Shown: positions 8,751-16,173, counted from the first letter of the stretch. The stretch: 64,000 nt of DNA from Aquisediminimonas profunda (GCF_019443285.1 NZ_CP080327.1:2476001-2540000), one strand, 5' to 3'. Notes: generated by a model not told the origin, from the sequence alone. Numbers and translations: made by a program.

Positions 8751-9695
8751 ATGCGTCTGGCGACGGTAAATGACGGAACGAGGGATGGGCGGCTGGTCGT
8801 GGTTTCTCCCGATGGCGCAGCCTGCGCTGTATCGCCGGTCAAGACGTTGCAGGAGGCACTTGAGAATTGGGATGACGTTGCGCCTCGCCTGGCGTCCATT
8901 GTGGATTTTCCGGACCCGATCGCTCCCCTGCGCCTGATGGCGCCCTTGCCGCGCGCCTGGCAGTGGCTCGACGGTTCAGTGTTCGCAAGCCACGGGGCGC
9001 TGATGGACAAGGTGTTGGGCATCGACAAGCCGCCGGTGAGCTGGCCGTTGATGTATCAGGGTGTCTCTGACAAATTCTATGGCCCGAGCGAAGATGTCCG
9101 GATGCCGGATGAGGGGCTGCAGATCGACTTTGAGGGCGAATTCGGAATCATTGTCGATGCAGTGCCGATGGGCACATCTGCGTCCGACTGCATGAAGCAC
9201 ATCAAGCTCGTCGTGCAGATCAACGATTGGTCGCTCAGGGCGCTGGCGGGGCCCGAAATGAAGTCCGGTTTCGGCTGGGTGCAGGCCAAGCCGCCGTGCT
9301 CGATGGCGCCCTTTGCCGTGACGACGGACGAACTGGGTGATTCCTGGCGCAACGGGCGCGCCTGCCTTGACTTGCTGGTCGATTGGAACGGGCAACGCTT
9401 CGGCGCGGCCAATGGCGAGCCAATGGGATACGGCTTTCACGAACTGGTCGCGCACGCGTGCCGGACCCGCGATCTCGTCGCGGGAACCGTAATCGGATCC
9501 GGCACGGTCTCGAATGAAAACTTCCGCGAATGCGGCTCCTCGTGCATCGCAGAGCGGCGCGGGATCGAGATCGTCGATGAGGGCGCGCCCAGAACCGAGT
9601 TCATGCGGTTCGGGGACACAGTCCGGATGCAGGGGACACTGCCTGACGGTCATGCGCCATTTGGGGCGATCGAGGCCAAAGTCGTCAAGGCGTGA
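8751..9695 (+). CDS. Fumarylacetoacetate hydrolase (FAH) family protein
   Basis: This 314-residue protein has the FAH fold pattern: an N-terminal domain, then a FYGPSEDV segment, DFEGEFGIIV with the two metal-binding glutamates, NDWSLR, and GTVIGSGTVSNEN near the C-terminus. The family hydrolyses C-C bonds of beta-diketo acids or acts as hydratase, decarboxylase or isomerase in aromatic catabolism. The ATG at 8751 is preceded by GGGGAGGAG, which decides against the upstream in-frame start at 8670. Its neighbour overlaps by four bases, and the divergent operon adds a cyclase and two dehydrogenases, so a ring-cleavage-like route is plausible. Confidence 0.85.
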   Translation: MRLATVNDGTRDGRLVVVSPDGAACAVSPVKTLQEALENWDDVAPRLASIVDFPDPIAPLRLMAPLPRAWQWLDGSVFASHGALMDKVLGIDKPPVSWPLMYQGVSDKFYGPSEDVRMPDEGLQIDFEGEFGIIVDAVPMGTSASDCMKHIKLVVQINDWSLRALAGPEMKSGFGWVQAKPPCSMAPFAVTTDELGDSWRNGRACLDLLVDWNGQRFGAANGEPMGYGFHELVAHACRTRDLVAGTVIGSGTVSNENFRECGSSCIAERRGIEIVDEGAPRTEFMRFGDTVRMQGTLPDGHAPFGAIEAKVVKA

Positions 9696-10204
9696 GCGCG
9701 CGTTCCGACAGCGGCCTGCCTCCCGTCCATCGCGTGGTCACCGGGCACGACGCCAACGGTCGCGCTGTGTTCAACTCGGACGATGTCACACCGACCCGCA
9801 TGATCGCAACGGGCGACGCCAGCTTCCTGTTGCTCTGGACAACGCCAACGGTCCCCGCCGATAACAATGATGAAACCGATGGACGTGAGCGAGATGCGGG
9901 TCTTACCATCGATAAGGGATCGGTCATCCGCATCGTTGACATGCTGCCGGGCTGCGAAAGCCCTATGCATCGTACCAACTCGATCGACTACGGCATTGTA
10001 TTGGAAGGAGAGATCGAACTGGAACTCGATAGCGGCGCCAGGAAGACCGTTAGTCAAGGTGGCATTGTCATTCAGCGGGGAACAAACCATCTTTGGCGCA
10101 ACACAACGGACAAAGCAGCGCGGATTGGCTTCATCCTGATCGAGGCGCTCCCCTATCTCCACAACGGCCAGCCTCTGTGTGAGATGAAGCCTGACAGAAG
10201 ATAA
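9692..10204 (+). CDS. Cupin domain protein
   Basis: This protein of about 170 residues has a single conserved beta-barrel domain in its C-terminal half. It shows SPMHRTNSIDYGIVLEGEI as cupin motif 1, with a His and a Glu as possible metal ligands, and GGIVIQRGTNHLWRNT as motif 2, also with a His. The GTG start overlaps the TGA of the FAH gene (GTGA), so both are read as one operon. Many such cupins are dioxygenases, isomerases or sugar-binding sensors; I cannot choose between these from sequence alone. Confidence 0.75.
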   Translation: MSARSDSGLPPVHRVVTGHDANGRAVFNSDDVTPTRMIATGDASFLLLWTTPTVPADNNDETDGRERDAGLTIDKGSVIRIVDMLPGCESPMHRTNSIDYGIVLEGEIELELDSGARKTVSQGGIVIQRGTNHLWRNTTDKAARIGFILIEALPYLHNGQPLCEMKPDRR

Positions 10205-10584
10205 AACTAGTTTCGCAACACGAATGTTCAGTCAAGAATGGCAAGCGTTCGGGTAATGGCTAAACTTTCAAAAGTTCGACTTGCTGATTTATTGTTAGTT
10301 TGCATACAGGGAATGGGCAAAAATTACTGCATAAGCCTTGCACTTCGGTTCAAGCAGTAGCGCTCTGCTGCTTGGAGTTACAGTTTCCCCGGAAATATGC
10401 CGGCTTACAGAAGCCATGATCCCCCACCCTACGCGGGAAATCTCCCGGAAAAGCGCGTGGTACCCTTGTATAGAGTGAACCCTAAGCAAACATACCTGCT
10501 GAGCCTCGAAGCCAGTAGTGTTGGCGCATGAAGACGGTTTCCCCAACTCCCATCGGTTCCAATTCAAGGAGCAAGTATATGTAA
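10205..10584. other. Gene-poor stretch at left side of integrated element
   Basis: The roughly 380 bases after the cupin gene are AT-richer than the catabolic operon and contain no reading frame I can support. A 125-codon antisense frame has no ribosome-binding site and a composition unlike a protein. The stretch probably holds the left edge of the element whose recombinase lies at 13.2-14.3 kb, but I see no clear attachment repeat. Confidence 0.4.
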
Positions 10585-10785
10585 TCAGTCCACAATGTTC
10601 AGTGCCTGCCGCAGCAAGACCCGGATGCTCTCCGGGACGGAAGGTATGGGCTCGGGTTGAGCCAGTCGCCACGTCTCAATGGCGTCGGTCAAATCTGGAT
10701 AAAGGCGGAGTCCGATGCTTCGGCCGATCCCAGTTGGCGGACGACCCCGACCACGTTTTTTATTGCTATCAACTATTGTATTCAT
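10585..10785 (-). CDS. Small ribbon-helix-helix-like DNA-binding protein
   Basis: This is a 66-residue basic protein. A flexible RGRPPTGIGRS start is followed by IGLRLYPDLTDAIETWRL and a second helix (ESIRVLLRQAL). This strand-helix-helix order fits ribbon-helix-helix repressors, as in antitoxins and plasmid copy regulators. The ATG at 10785 was taken; a TTG lies at 10794. The Shine-Dalgarno is weak. No toxin-like partner is adjacent. It may be the regulator of the palindromes found 1.3-2.1 kb to the right, which is speculation. Confidence 0.5.
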   Translation of the reverse strand: MNTIVDSNKKRGRGRPPTGIGRSIGLRLYPDLTDAIETWRLAQPEPIPSVPESIRVLLRQALNIVD

Positions 10786-10875
10786 CGTTGCCAATACCCA
10801 TATAGAAGACGAGCCGAGGCGAGACTGCCATCCCGCACCCGGCTCTGATCATAACATTTCACCGAAGGAAATATC

Positions 10876-11184
10876 ATGACTAATCCCACCCCTAAAGCCG
10901 ACCCAGTTCTGTGGGAAGGCGCAGTTGCGACTTATAAGACGTCGCTCGACGCCTTCATGGCTCACATGGCAGCTCGCCCTGGGCGCATACCGGTCAAGCT
11001 GGGCCACGAATACTACAAGGCGCAGAACCGGATGATGAAGCTTGCAGCCCCTGATCTCGAAGGTATCTACGAGAAGCTTCACGCCATTTTCTTTGATGAT
11101 CTGGACTATGATACGCCCGAGAGCCAGTGGAAGTGCATGCTGATGGGCGATGTTCGGCGGCTCATCCTCGAATCCCAAAGCTGA
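10876..11184 (+). CDS. Hypothetical protein, paralog of the next gene
   Basis: This 102-residue acidic helical protein has no family I recognise. AAGGA lies upstream of the ATG at good spacing. The middle (RMMKLAAPDLEGIYEKL, then SQWKCMLMGDVRRL) matches the next gene's AMMGLAAPDIDGIMQKL and SRWKWKIIDDLHII, so the two are tandem duplicates that have diverged. It sits inside the integrated element and may be cargo or a regulatory accessory protein. Confidence 0.6.
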   Translation: MTNPTPKADPVLWEGAVATYKTSLDAFMAHMAARPGRIPVKLGHEYYKAQNRMMKLAAPDLEGIYEKLHAIFFDDLDYDTPESQWKCMLMGDVRRLILESQS

Positions 11185-11315
11185 AGCGAAGAAGGGCAGG
11201 GGCCGCGTCGCCGCAACCTTTCAGGCCCGCACCCAATTGGTCACAGCCACTCGCCCTGAGCTTTTGGTTATGTTCGTGGGCTTTTCTAATTTCATCAATT
11301 CAAAGGACATTATCG

Positions 11316-11612
11316 ATGGATAATCCAGTTGCGCACATCGTGCCTGCCAACCCCGACGCCTGGAAGAATGCGCTGACCATCTATCAAAGAGAACTTGCCG
11401 CTTTTGTCGATCAACGCGGAAACGAGACCAGCTTTGCAAAAGCCAAAATGGCGATGATGGGCCTGGCAGCGCCCGATATCGATGGCATCATGCAGAAGCT
11501 TCTCTGTCTTTGGCGCCTTGATCTTGACGAGCAAGGTCTCGACAGCCGCTGGAAGTGGAAGATCATCGATGATCTGCACATCATTCGCAACGCTTCGCTG
11601 CGTAAGGACTGA
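11316..11612 (+). CDS. Hypothetical protein, paralog of the preceding gene
   Basis: This 98-residue protein of unknown function shares the order of conserved helices with the upstream small protein. AAAGGAC precedes the ATG at 11316, which is why this start was chosen over the longer frame beginning at 11127. Its N-terminal part (PDAWKNALTIYQRELAAFVDQ) aligns with PVLWEGAVATYKTSLDAFMAH of the first copy. The stop lies 28 bases before the next candidate gene. No membrane segment, cysteine cluster or catalytic motif is visible. Confidence 0.6.
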   Translation: MDNPVAHIVPANPDAWKNALTIYQRELAAFVDQRGNETSFAKAKMAMMGLAAPDIDGIMQKLLCLWRLDLDEQGLDSRWKWKIIDDLHIIRNASLRKD

Positions 11613-11640
11613 AAATGGCAACGTGTGCGGGCGGTTAAAA

Positions 11641-12036
11641 ATGCCGTCGCCTCCGCCACCGCCCATGTCCATGCCCTTGGCAAGGGCGGAGGAATTCGAC
11701 ATCGTGATGGCCACGCCGGGGTTCACACCCCGGTTCTGGGCGGATTGCTTCGGCTGGGCCGAGGTTCCCGACCAGAAGCCCGCCCACGCCGAAGCGATTG
11801 CCAATTTGGTATCTGTCACCGAGGCAGATGCAGAAAGGTTACTCGCCAAGTTGCTCCAGCGACGGCCACGGTTCTCGGGCGATGTCCCGATGCCCGTGAC
11901 CATGATGCTTCGGAGCAAGGGCGAGGGCATGGACGGTGCCGAGCTCGGCAGCCACTTCGGGGTTCCGCCACGGAACATTTACAAATGGCGGAATTCCGAC
12001 GTTTTCGATCCACTCACCGGTCAGGTTTTGCGGTGA
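11641..12036 (+). CDS. Hypothetical helix-turn-helix-like protein
   Basis: This protein of about 131 residues begins with a proline-rich segment (PSPPPPPMSMP). It ends with a possible helix-turn-helix (GAELGSHFGVPPRNIYKWRNS), which looks like a DNA-binding segment of the Cro or terminase-small-subunit kind. The frame is open upstream; ATG 11641 was chosen by position after the previous gene, although no strong Shine-Dalgarno is visible. Its stop codon lies at the outer end of the left arm of the large inverted repeat, so the repeat forms its 3' boundary. Confidence 0.5.
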   Translation: MPSPPPPPMSMPLARAEEFDIVMATPGFTPRFWADCFGWAEVPDQKPAHAEAIANLVSVTEADAERLLAKLLQRRPRFSGDVPMPVTMMLRSKGEGMDGAELGSHFGVPPRNIYKWRNSDVFDPLTGQVLR

Positions 12037-12086
12037 ACCGAGTGGAGGGCCAACTTACTTGATATACTGCATTTCGTTTTTTTGCT

Positions 12087-12101
12087 GATTACCTGGTAAT
12101 C
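12087..12101. promoter_or_regulatory. Palindromic site P1 (GATTAC-CTG-GTAATC)
   Basis: A perfect 6-3-6 palindrome with a TAC-NNN-GTA core at the inner end of the left arm of the inverted-repeat element. Three similar sites follow within 0.8 kb, which suggests binding sites for a dimeric protein encoded by the element. Confidence 0.5.
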
Positions 12102-12123
12102 GCTTTGTCCTTTTTACCGATGG

Positions 12124-12140
12124 TGTTTACGGAGTAAACA
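12124..12140. promoter_or_regulatory. Palindromic site P2 (TGTTTAC-GGA-GTAAACA)
   Basis: A perfect 7-3-7 palindrome with the same TAC-NNN-GTA core as P1, P3 and P4, in the AT-rich centre of the inverted-repeat element. Confidence 0.5.
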
Positions 12141-12232
12141 TTATTTCCTCAATAGTCTTTCTCTTATATATATTACTATTCATCTGGCTTAGAAGAAGAA
12201 GAAGTAAATAAATAAAGGGATACTGGACTACT

Positions 12233-12247
12233 GATTACAAGGTAATC
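12233..12247. promoter_or_regulatory. Palindromic site P3 (GATTAC-AAG-GTAATC)
   Basis: A perfect 6-3-6 palindrome at the inner end of the right arm, the mirror copy of P1 with a changed centre. It lies 110 bases before the ATG of the DUF6197-like gene at 12357, where it could act as an operator. Confidence 0.5.
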
Positions 12248-12356
12248 AGCTAAAAAACGAATTGTAGTATATCAAGTAAGTTGGACCGCCACTCGGTTCG
12301 TCGCACTTTCACCCGCACCACTGGCTATTCCGCCCCTTTGAAGGGAACCCTTCGTC

Positions 12357-12665
12357 ATGTCTGTTTCGCATACTCGCCAGATACTGATCGACGCTCGCGC
12401 TTTGATCTCCGACCCCGCCCATTGGGCAACAGGCACAATGGCGAAGGACGATTACGGCGACAACGTCCCCGGCATGGCTCAGGACGCCTGCAGGTTCTGC
12501 GCGACGGGTGCCGTCCGCCGCGCGTTATTGGCTTCGAGGCCAATCACTTTGACGTTGGAACAGCCCGAGCAAGCATGTCGCCGGAATGCTGCAAAGATAT
12601 TTGGACATGTATTGACCAGCCTGCGCTCAAAAGACTCTGCAGAGTCCACCAGACCACCAAGATAA
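12357..12665 (+). CDS. DUF6197-like protein, possibly 3'-truncated
   Basis: This 102-residue product has the start of the DUF6197 pattern: LIDARALISDPAHWATGTMAKD, then a cysteine-containing ACRFCATGAVRRAL helix. GGGA lies about ten bases before the ATG. The C-terminal AFND...DVLxLxDRAI segment, seen in the second copy at 14356-14784, is missing, so this one may be truncated or have diverged. The family has no assigned function and is common in prophage-like or actinobacterial contexts. Its presence on both sides of the recombinase marks the element. Confidence 0.55.
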   Translation: MSVSHTRQILIDARALISDPAHWATGTMAKDDYGDNVPGMAQDACRFCATGAVRRALLASRPITLTLEQPEQACRRNAAKIFGHVLTSLRSKDSAESTRPPR

Positions 12666-12974
12666 GCTTTAGCTACCCCACTGGCTCCTGGACCCCATTT
12701 CGAGTCTGGCGGCCCCTCCGAGTCCGTTTAACGCTACATTCGATGTCCAGCAGCGTGGCTCGACAATCAAGCAGCTGCTTTTCGGGGAGGAGCAAGCACA
12801 AGGCCAGGACGGCAAGTTGACCAAGTAACTTGAGTGACTACCTTGTAGTCGCGCCGCAAAACCCTTGGTTTTCCAAGCAAAAGAGCGGACATCGTTCTCA
12901 TCGCCAGGCTCACCGCTTGGTGACGAAAAGACAAACTCCGCCACGCCCCCCGTCAATATCAGAGAGTTTCGAAC
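12666..12974. other. Gene-free gap with palindromes before the AlpA-like gene
   Basis: I see no supportable reading frame here. The stretch holds palindrome P4, a CAAGTT/AACTTG inverted pair just left of P4 (12813-12832), and a probable promoter region for the AlpA-like and recombinase genes. A 149-codon antisense frame crosses it but has no start signal or family pattern. Confidence 0.4.
12836..12850. promoter_or_regulatory. Palindromic site P4 (GACTAC-CTT-GTAGTC)
   Basis: A perfect 6-3-6 palindrome with the TAC-NNN-GTA core shared by P1-P3, located about 125 bases upstream of the AlpA-like gene. That position suits control of excision or integration functions. Confidence 0.5.
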
Positions 12975-13241
12975 ATGATCGTTCAAACAAGCGGCGCTCA
13001 TGCCGCAAACGCAGACCGAAGCCATGTTACAGCGCCCAGGCTGCTGACAGAGATGCAGGCCGCCAAGTACATGGGCAGAAGTCAGACCAGCTTTCGAAAG
13101 CAGGTCGCGCTTCACGTCCTGCCGCAGCCCAGTACGGCGAACGGCAACCGCAGACTTTGGGATCGAGCCGTGCTCGATCGGTACATCGACATTTGTTCAG
13201 GCCTCAACGCAGGGAACGATAACTCATGGGACGACTTATGA
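12975..13241 (+). CDS. AlpA/excisionase-like helix-turn-helix protein
   Basis: This 88-residue product has a winged-helix excisionase pattern: LLTEMQAAKYMGRSQTSFRKQV, then a basic GNRRLWDRAVLDRYID segment near the C-terminus. Such proteins bend DNA at attachment sites or switch on the integrase gene. The stop overlaps the start of the recombinase by 16 bases, so both are probably translated together. The N-terminal ~20 residues look unstructured and the start could be slightly further in. Confidence 0.7.
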   Translation: MIVQTSGAHAANADRSHVTAPRLLTEMQAAKYMGRSQTSFRKQVALHVLPQPSTANGNRRLWDRAVLDRYIDICSGLNAGNDNSWDDL

Positions 13242-14263
13242 TCCGGGGCGTCGTCGAGAAGAACGGCAGTTTCTACCGCCGGTTCAAGGTCAAGATCGGT
13301 GACAAGTGGAAAGACCACTACGTAAAGCTTCCGCACCCAACCGATCCGCGGTTTGCCGAGGAACTTGCTCGCATCAACGGCAAGCCGCCAGAGCGGGCAA
13401 AAGTGGGGAGGGGGACAATCCGCGCCCTGGTGATCGAACAGCGCACCATGCTCGCCAAGACCGACATGGCCAAGACGACGCGCACCAACTGGGCTTATTA
13501 CTTGGGTCTGATCGAGGAAGAGCATGGCCATCGCCTGGTCTCCGAGCTCCGCAAGGCCCATGTCTACAAGATCAGGGACGCAATGGCCGAGACACCTGGC
13601 AAGGCCAACAGCTATATCTCGAAGATGCGGGCGATGCTCGACTTCGCATGTGAGCGCGACTGGATCTCGGCAAACCCCGCGTCAGGCGTGCCGAGCCTCC
13701 CGATGGGCGAGCACGATCCCTGGCCGGCCCATGTGCTGGAGGCAGCACTTGATGCAGCCGACCCGATGCTGCGCCTCGCTATCGTCACCGGCCTGTGCTC
13801 GGGCCAACGGCTGAGCGATGTCATCCGGATGGAGCACGGCTGGCGCAACGGCAAGATCATGGAAGTCCGCAGCAAGAAGACCGAGACCGATGCGGCCGTG
13901 CCGATGCACCCGATCTGGCTAGCCGAAATCGCCAAGGTCCCCAAGAAGTCGGTGACCCTGCTCTACGACCGGTTCGGCAAGCCCTTCTCGGGCACAGACA
14001 GGGTCCAGGAGCGTTTGCGCAGACTCATGCACAGCCTCGGCTTCATCGATGACGAGAAGCAGCTCCTCTACACCTTCCACGGCCTCGGGAAGAACGCCTG
14101 CTGCTATCTGACTGAGTTGGGCCTGAGTGATACCGAGATCAGCGCCATTGTGGGTAAGACCGCGGAGACCGTCAGACACTACGCCAAGAAGGCAAGGGTG
14201 CTGATGGTCGCTCAAGGAGCATCGGAACGGGTCTTCGCCGGGCGGATCTCTGGGTTGAATTGA
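13226..14263 (+). CDS. Tyrosine recombinase (integrase) with altered catalytic boxes
   Basis: This 345-residue phage-type integrase has a core-binding SAM-like domain (~65-150) and a catalytic domain (~165-325). Arg I is present in CSGQRLSDV (Arg195), a lysine in the beta-hairpin (SKK, 217-218), and the nucleophile Tyr319 in VRHYAKKA. Box II reads HGLGKN (His285 to Asn290) where active enzymes have HxLR, so the second catalytic arginine is a glycine (288). The usual His/Trp before the tyrosine is Lys311 in VGKTAET. The rest looks intact, so this is either a divergent active subfamily or an impaired enzyme. It likely mobilised the 10.2-15.0 kb element. Confidence 0.85.
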   Translation: MGRLMIRGVVEKNGSFYRRFKVKIGDKWKDHYVKLPHPTDPRFAEELARINGKPPERAKVGRGTIRALVIEQRTMLAKTDMAKTTRTNWAYYLGLIEEEHGHRLVSELRKAHVYKIRDAMAETPGKANSYISKMRAMLDFACERDWISANPASGVPSLPMGEHDPWPAHVLEAALDAADPMLRLAIVTGLCSGQRLSDVIRMEHGWRNGKIMEVRSKKTETDAAVPMHPIWLAEIAKVPKKSVTLLYDRFGKPFSGTDRVQERLRRLMHSLGFIDDEKQLLYTFHGLGKNACCYLTELGLSDTEISAIVGKTAETVRHYAKKARVLMVAQGASERVFAGRISGLN

Positions 14264-14355
14264 GCGCCCTATTCCAGGGAAGAAGAGCCCGGGCAGTCTG
14301 CGGCTCGAAACTGAAAGGGGGCAAGTACCTCACAAAGTCACTATCCCAACCAGAA

Positions 14356-14784
14356 ATGACTCAATCGATGATAAGAACCCCAAGCGAAGTCTACGCCGGT
14401 CTCGTGTTTGTTCGCAGCCTCCTGTCACATCCATCACGCTGGACGAGGGGCGCAATGGCCCGAAACCTGAGAGGTGAACCCGTCAAGCCGTTAGACTGGA
14501 ATGCCGTTTCCTGGAGTCTGGAAGGTGCAGTCAGGCAAGCGGCGGAATGGCATCGGAACTCACAGAAATCGGCGTTGCACCCCGATCGCCGGGACTGCGG
14601 TTCCGTCAATCTTTCCCGCGCGCTGATCAGCTCCCAGCGGGTGCTGGGTGTCCCCCTCGTCGCATTCAACGACAGAGATCATACAACTTATTTCGACGTG
14701 CTCGACCTTATTGATCGAGCTATTGGCAAATTCGATCCTGCGACCCATTCCAGAAAGACTGTCACACGAAGCACTTGGTGTTGA
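14356..14784 (+). CDS. DUF6197-like protein, second copy
   Basis: This protein of about 142 residues matches the DUF6197 layout: VRSLLSHPSRWTRGAMARN, a helix (SLEGAVRQAAEWH), then VAFND and FDVLDLIDRAIGKFD near the C-terminus. It lies directly after the recombinase. The frame is open back to 14260, where a TTG overlaps the recombinase stop, so the start is uncertain; ATG 14356 gives the likely family length. Compared with the copy at 12357 this one is complete. Function unknown. Confidence 0.6.
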   Translation: MTQSMIRTPSEVYAGLVFVRSLLSHPSRWTRGAMARNLRGEPVKPLDWNAVSWSLEGAVRQAAEWHRNSQKSALHPDRRDCGSVNLSRALISSQRVLGVPLVAFNDRDHTTYFDVLDLIDRAIGKFDPATHSRKTVTRSTWC

Positions 14785-15231
14785 TGCGACCGACAATGCG
14801 GGTGAGCGGGCTCATATCGCCTGGGTGGCCCGATAACACATGGCAAGTAAGAGATTCGCCATGGGGCGCTTTGTTATCCGGTTAAGTCTGCTTTGTTGGA
14901 CGATCCGGAACGGCGGCTTTAGGGAGCAAAATTGCAAAAAGCGGTCATTCGATCCGATCGACGATGGCGTCAGCAACGCGCCTCCATTTTGGACATAAAG
15001 TTGCGTGGATGCGTTGCCCATAAGCAGACATATGGACGCTACATGCTGTCGTGCCCCCCTTGCCCTAACATCGTTACCGGCTGGCGCGATTAATCTGTCA
15101 GTACGCTAGCGCCAGCTCGTGGGACACGAAAGACTTGCAACAAATCTAATCATCGATCAGATAGGATTGAATTGTGCGATTCGAATTGATCTGGAGTCAG
15201 CTCGAAAGTTTGGACACATTGGGAGCTAAAA
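14785..15231. other. Intergenic region: right edge of element and promoter region of deglycosidase operon
   Basis: The 447 bases hold no supportable gene. The left part should contain the right boundary of the integrated element, but no attachment repeat is obvious. The right part carries a variant of the catabolic operator (15146-15160) and the ribosome-binding site GGGAGC before the ATG at 15232, so it is the control region of the operon that follows. Confidence 0.45.
15146..15160. promoter_or_regulatory. Operator-like site O1 (CTAATC-ATC-GATCAG)
   Basis: This differs by one base from the YTAATC-NNN-GATTAR palindrome seen five more times in the locus. It lies 72-86 bases upstream of the deglycosidase alpha-subunit gene, a position suited to control by the TetR-family regulator at 23350. 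Confidence 0.5.
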
Positions 15232-16140
15232 ATGGCAAGCGCGTTTAAATACGGCGTCTCAACGTACAGCTACGTTGACGACTATGGATCGATCATGACT
15301 CTTGAGGACGCGTTCGATCATATCTCGGATACAGGGGCGACGGGCATTGAGATCCTCGGCGAGGGGCAGATTGAGGGGTATCCAGAGCCGAGCAGCGCGT
15401 GGCTCGATAACTGGTTCAGCCTGCTTAACCGGTACAATCTTGAACCGACAAATATGTGTTCTTGGGTCGATATGCGGTTGACACTAAGCCACAACCTGAC
15501 CGTCGAGGAAGGCACGGCCGAACTTGAGCGCGACCTGCGGCTTGCGCACAAGCTTGGGTTCAAGTTCCTCCGCCCCAAGTTCGGTGTGACCTCGTTCGAT
15601 CTAATTCCCGAGACAAACTGGGAGGCCTATGTCGAGCGCAACCTTGATCTGGCGCACAAGCTTGACGTCATCATGTGCCCCGAAATCCATGCGCCAACGC
15701 CGATCAAGCACCAGGTCGTCGATGGCTATATCAATTTCATTGAGCGTACCGGCACCAAGAATTTCGGCCTGATGGTCGACACTGGAATTTTCCAGGACCG
15801 GCCGCTGACCCATTGGGGCTCTCATCAGATCAACGAAGAAGCGCGCAAGCACATGGAATTCCTCAACGGCATCGCCGTCAACCCGGAGGAGTTCCTCGAC
15901 ATCGCCAAGTATGTTGTCTTCATCCAGGCGAAGTTCCATGACATCGACGACAATCTTCACGACCTGAACATTCCTTGGAAGCCGGTGATTTCGGCGATCA
16001 AACGCTCAGGCTACTCAGGGTATCTTTCCAGCGAATATGAGGGGCTGCGGGCGCCGTGGCGGGCGATCGACCAGGTCCGGCGCCAGCACGTGCTGTTGCG
16101 TCAGCTTGAACGCGAATACGACGAAGGCAAGTTCGCCTGA
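15232..16140 (+). CDS. C-glycoside deglycosidase alpha subunit-like TIM-barrel protein
   Basis: This 302-residue protein of the sugar phosphate isomerase/epimerase (AP-endonuclease 2) fold has a likely metal site formed by Glu151 (CPEIHAP), Asp183 (GLMVDTG), His236 (KFHDID) and Glu268 (SSEYEG). Right after it comes a small protein matching the deglycosidase beta subunit. In characterised systems (DgpB/C, CarB/C, CGD) the alpha/beta heteromer uses a divalent metal to cleave the C-C bond of a 3-oxo-C-glycoside. That role is inferred here from fold, partner and cluster. GGGAGC precedes the ATG. The simple alternative is a sugar epimerase of unknown substrate. Confidence 0.8.
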   Translation: MASAFKYGVSTYSYVDDYGSIMTLEDAFDHISDTGATGIEILGEGQIEGYPEPSSAWLDNWFSLLNRYNLEPTNMCSWVDMRLTLSHNLTVEEGTAELERDLRLAHKLGFKFLRPKFGVTSFDLIPETNWEAYVERNLDLAHKLDVIMCPEIHAPTPIKHQVVDGYINFIERTGTKNFGLMVDTGIFQDRPLTHWGSHQINEEARKHMEFLNGIAVNPEEFLDIAKYVVFIQAKFHDIDDNLHDLNIPWKPVISAIKRSGYSGYLSSEYEGLRAPWRAIDQVRRQHVLLRQLEREYDEGKFA

Positions 16141-16173
16141 GCCGGCCGGACAAACAGAGGATTTGCGATTACC

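Larger units (their letters stand above)
12035..12299. repeat. 265-bp element with 67-bp imperfect inverted terminal repeats
   Basis: The left arm (12035-12101) and right arm (12233-12299) are reverse complements with about 6 mismatches in 67 bases. Both begin GAACCGAGTGG at the outside and end in a GATTAC-NNN-GTAATC palindrome at the inside. The 131-base centre is very AT-rich, with purine runs (AGAAGAAGAAGAAG) and TATATATATT. It holds no credible reading frame and one more palindrome. It could be a MITE-like insertion, a cruciform-forming control region or a remnant replication origin. I see no clear target-site duplication outside the arms. Confidence 0.75.

Noticed and set aside
10295-10672. 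125-codon frame on the minus strand at the element's left side
   Set aside because: No ribosome-binding site, no domain, and overlap with the more convincing ribbon-helix-helix gene.
12633-12646. Perfect 14-bp palindrome GACTCTGCAGAGTC
   Set aside because: It lies inside the coding frame of the DUF6197-like gene and does not share the TAC-NNN-GTA core of P1-P4.
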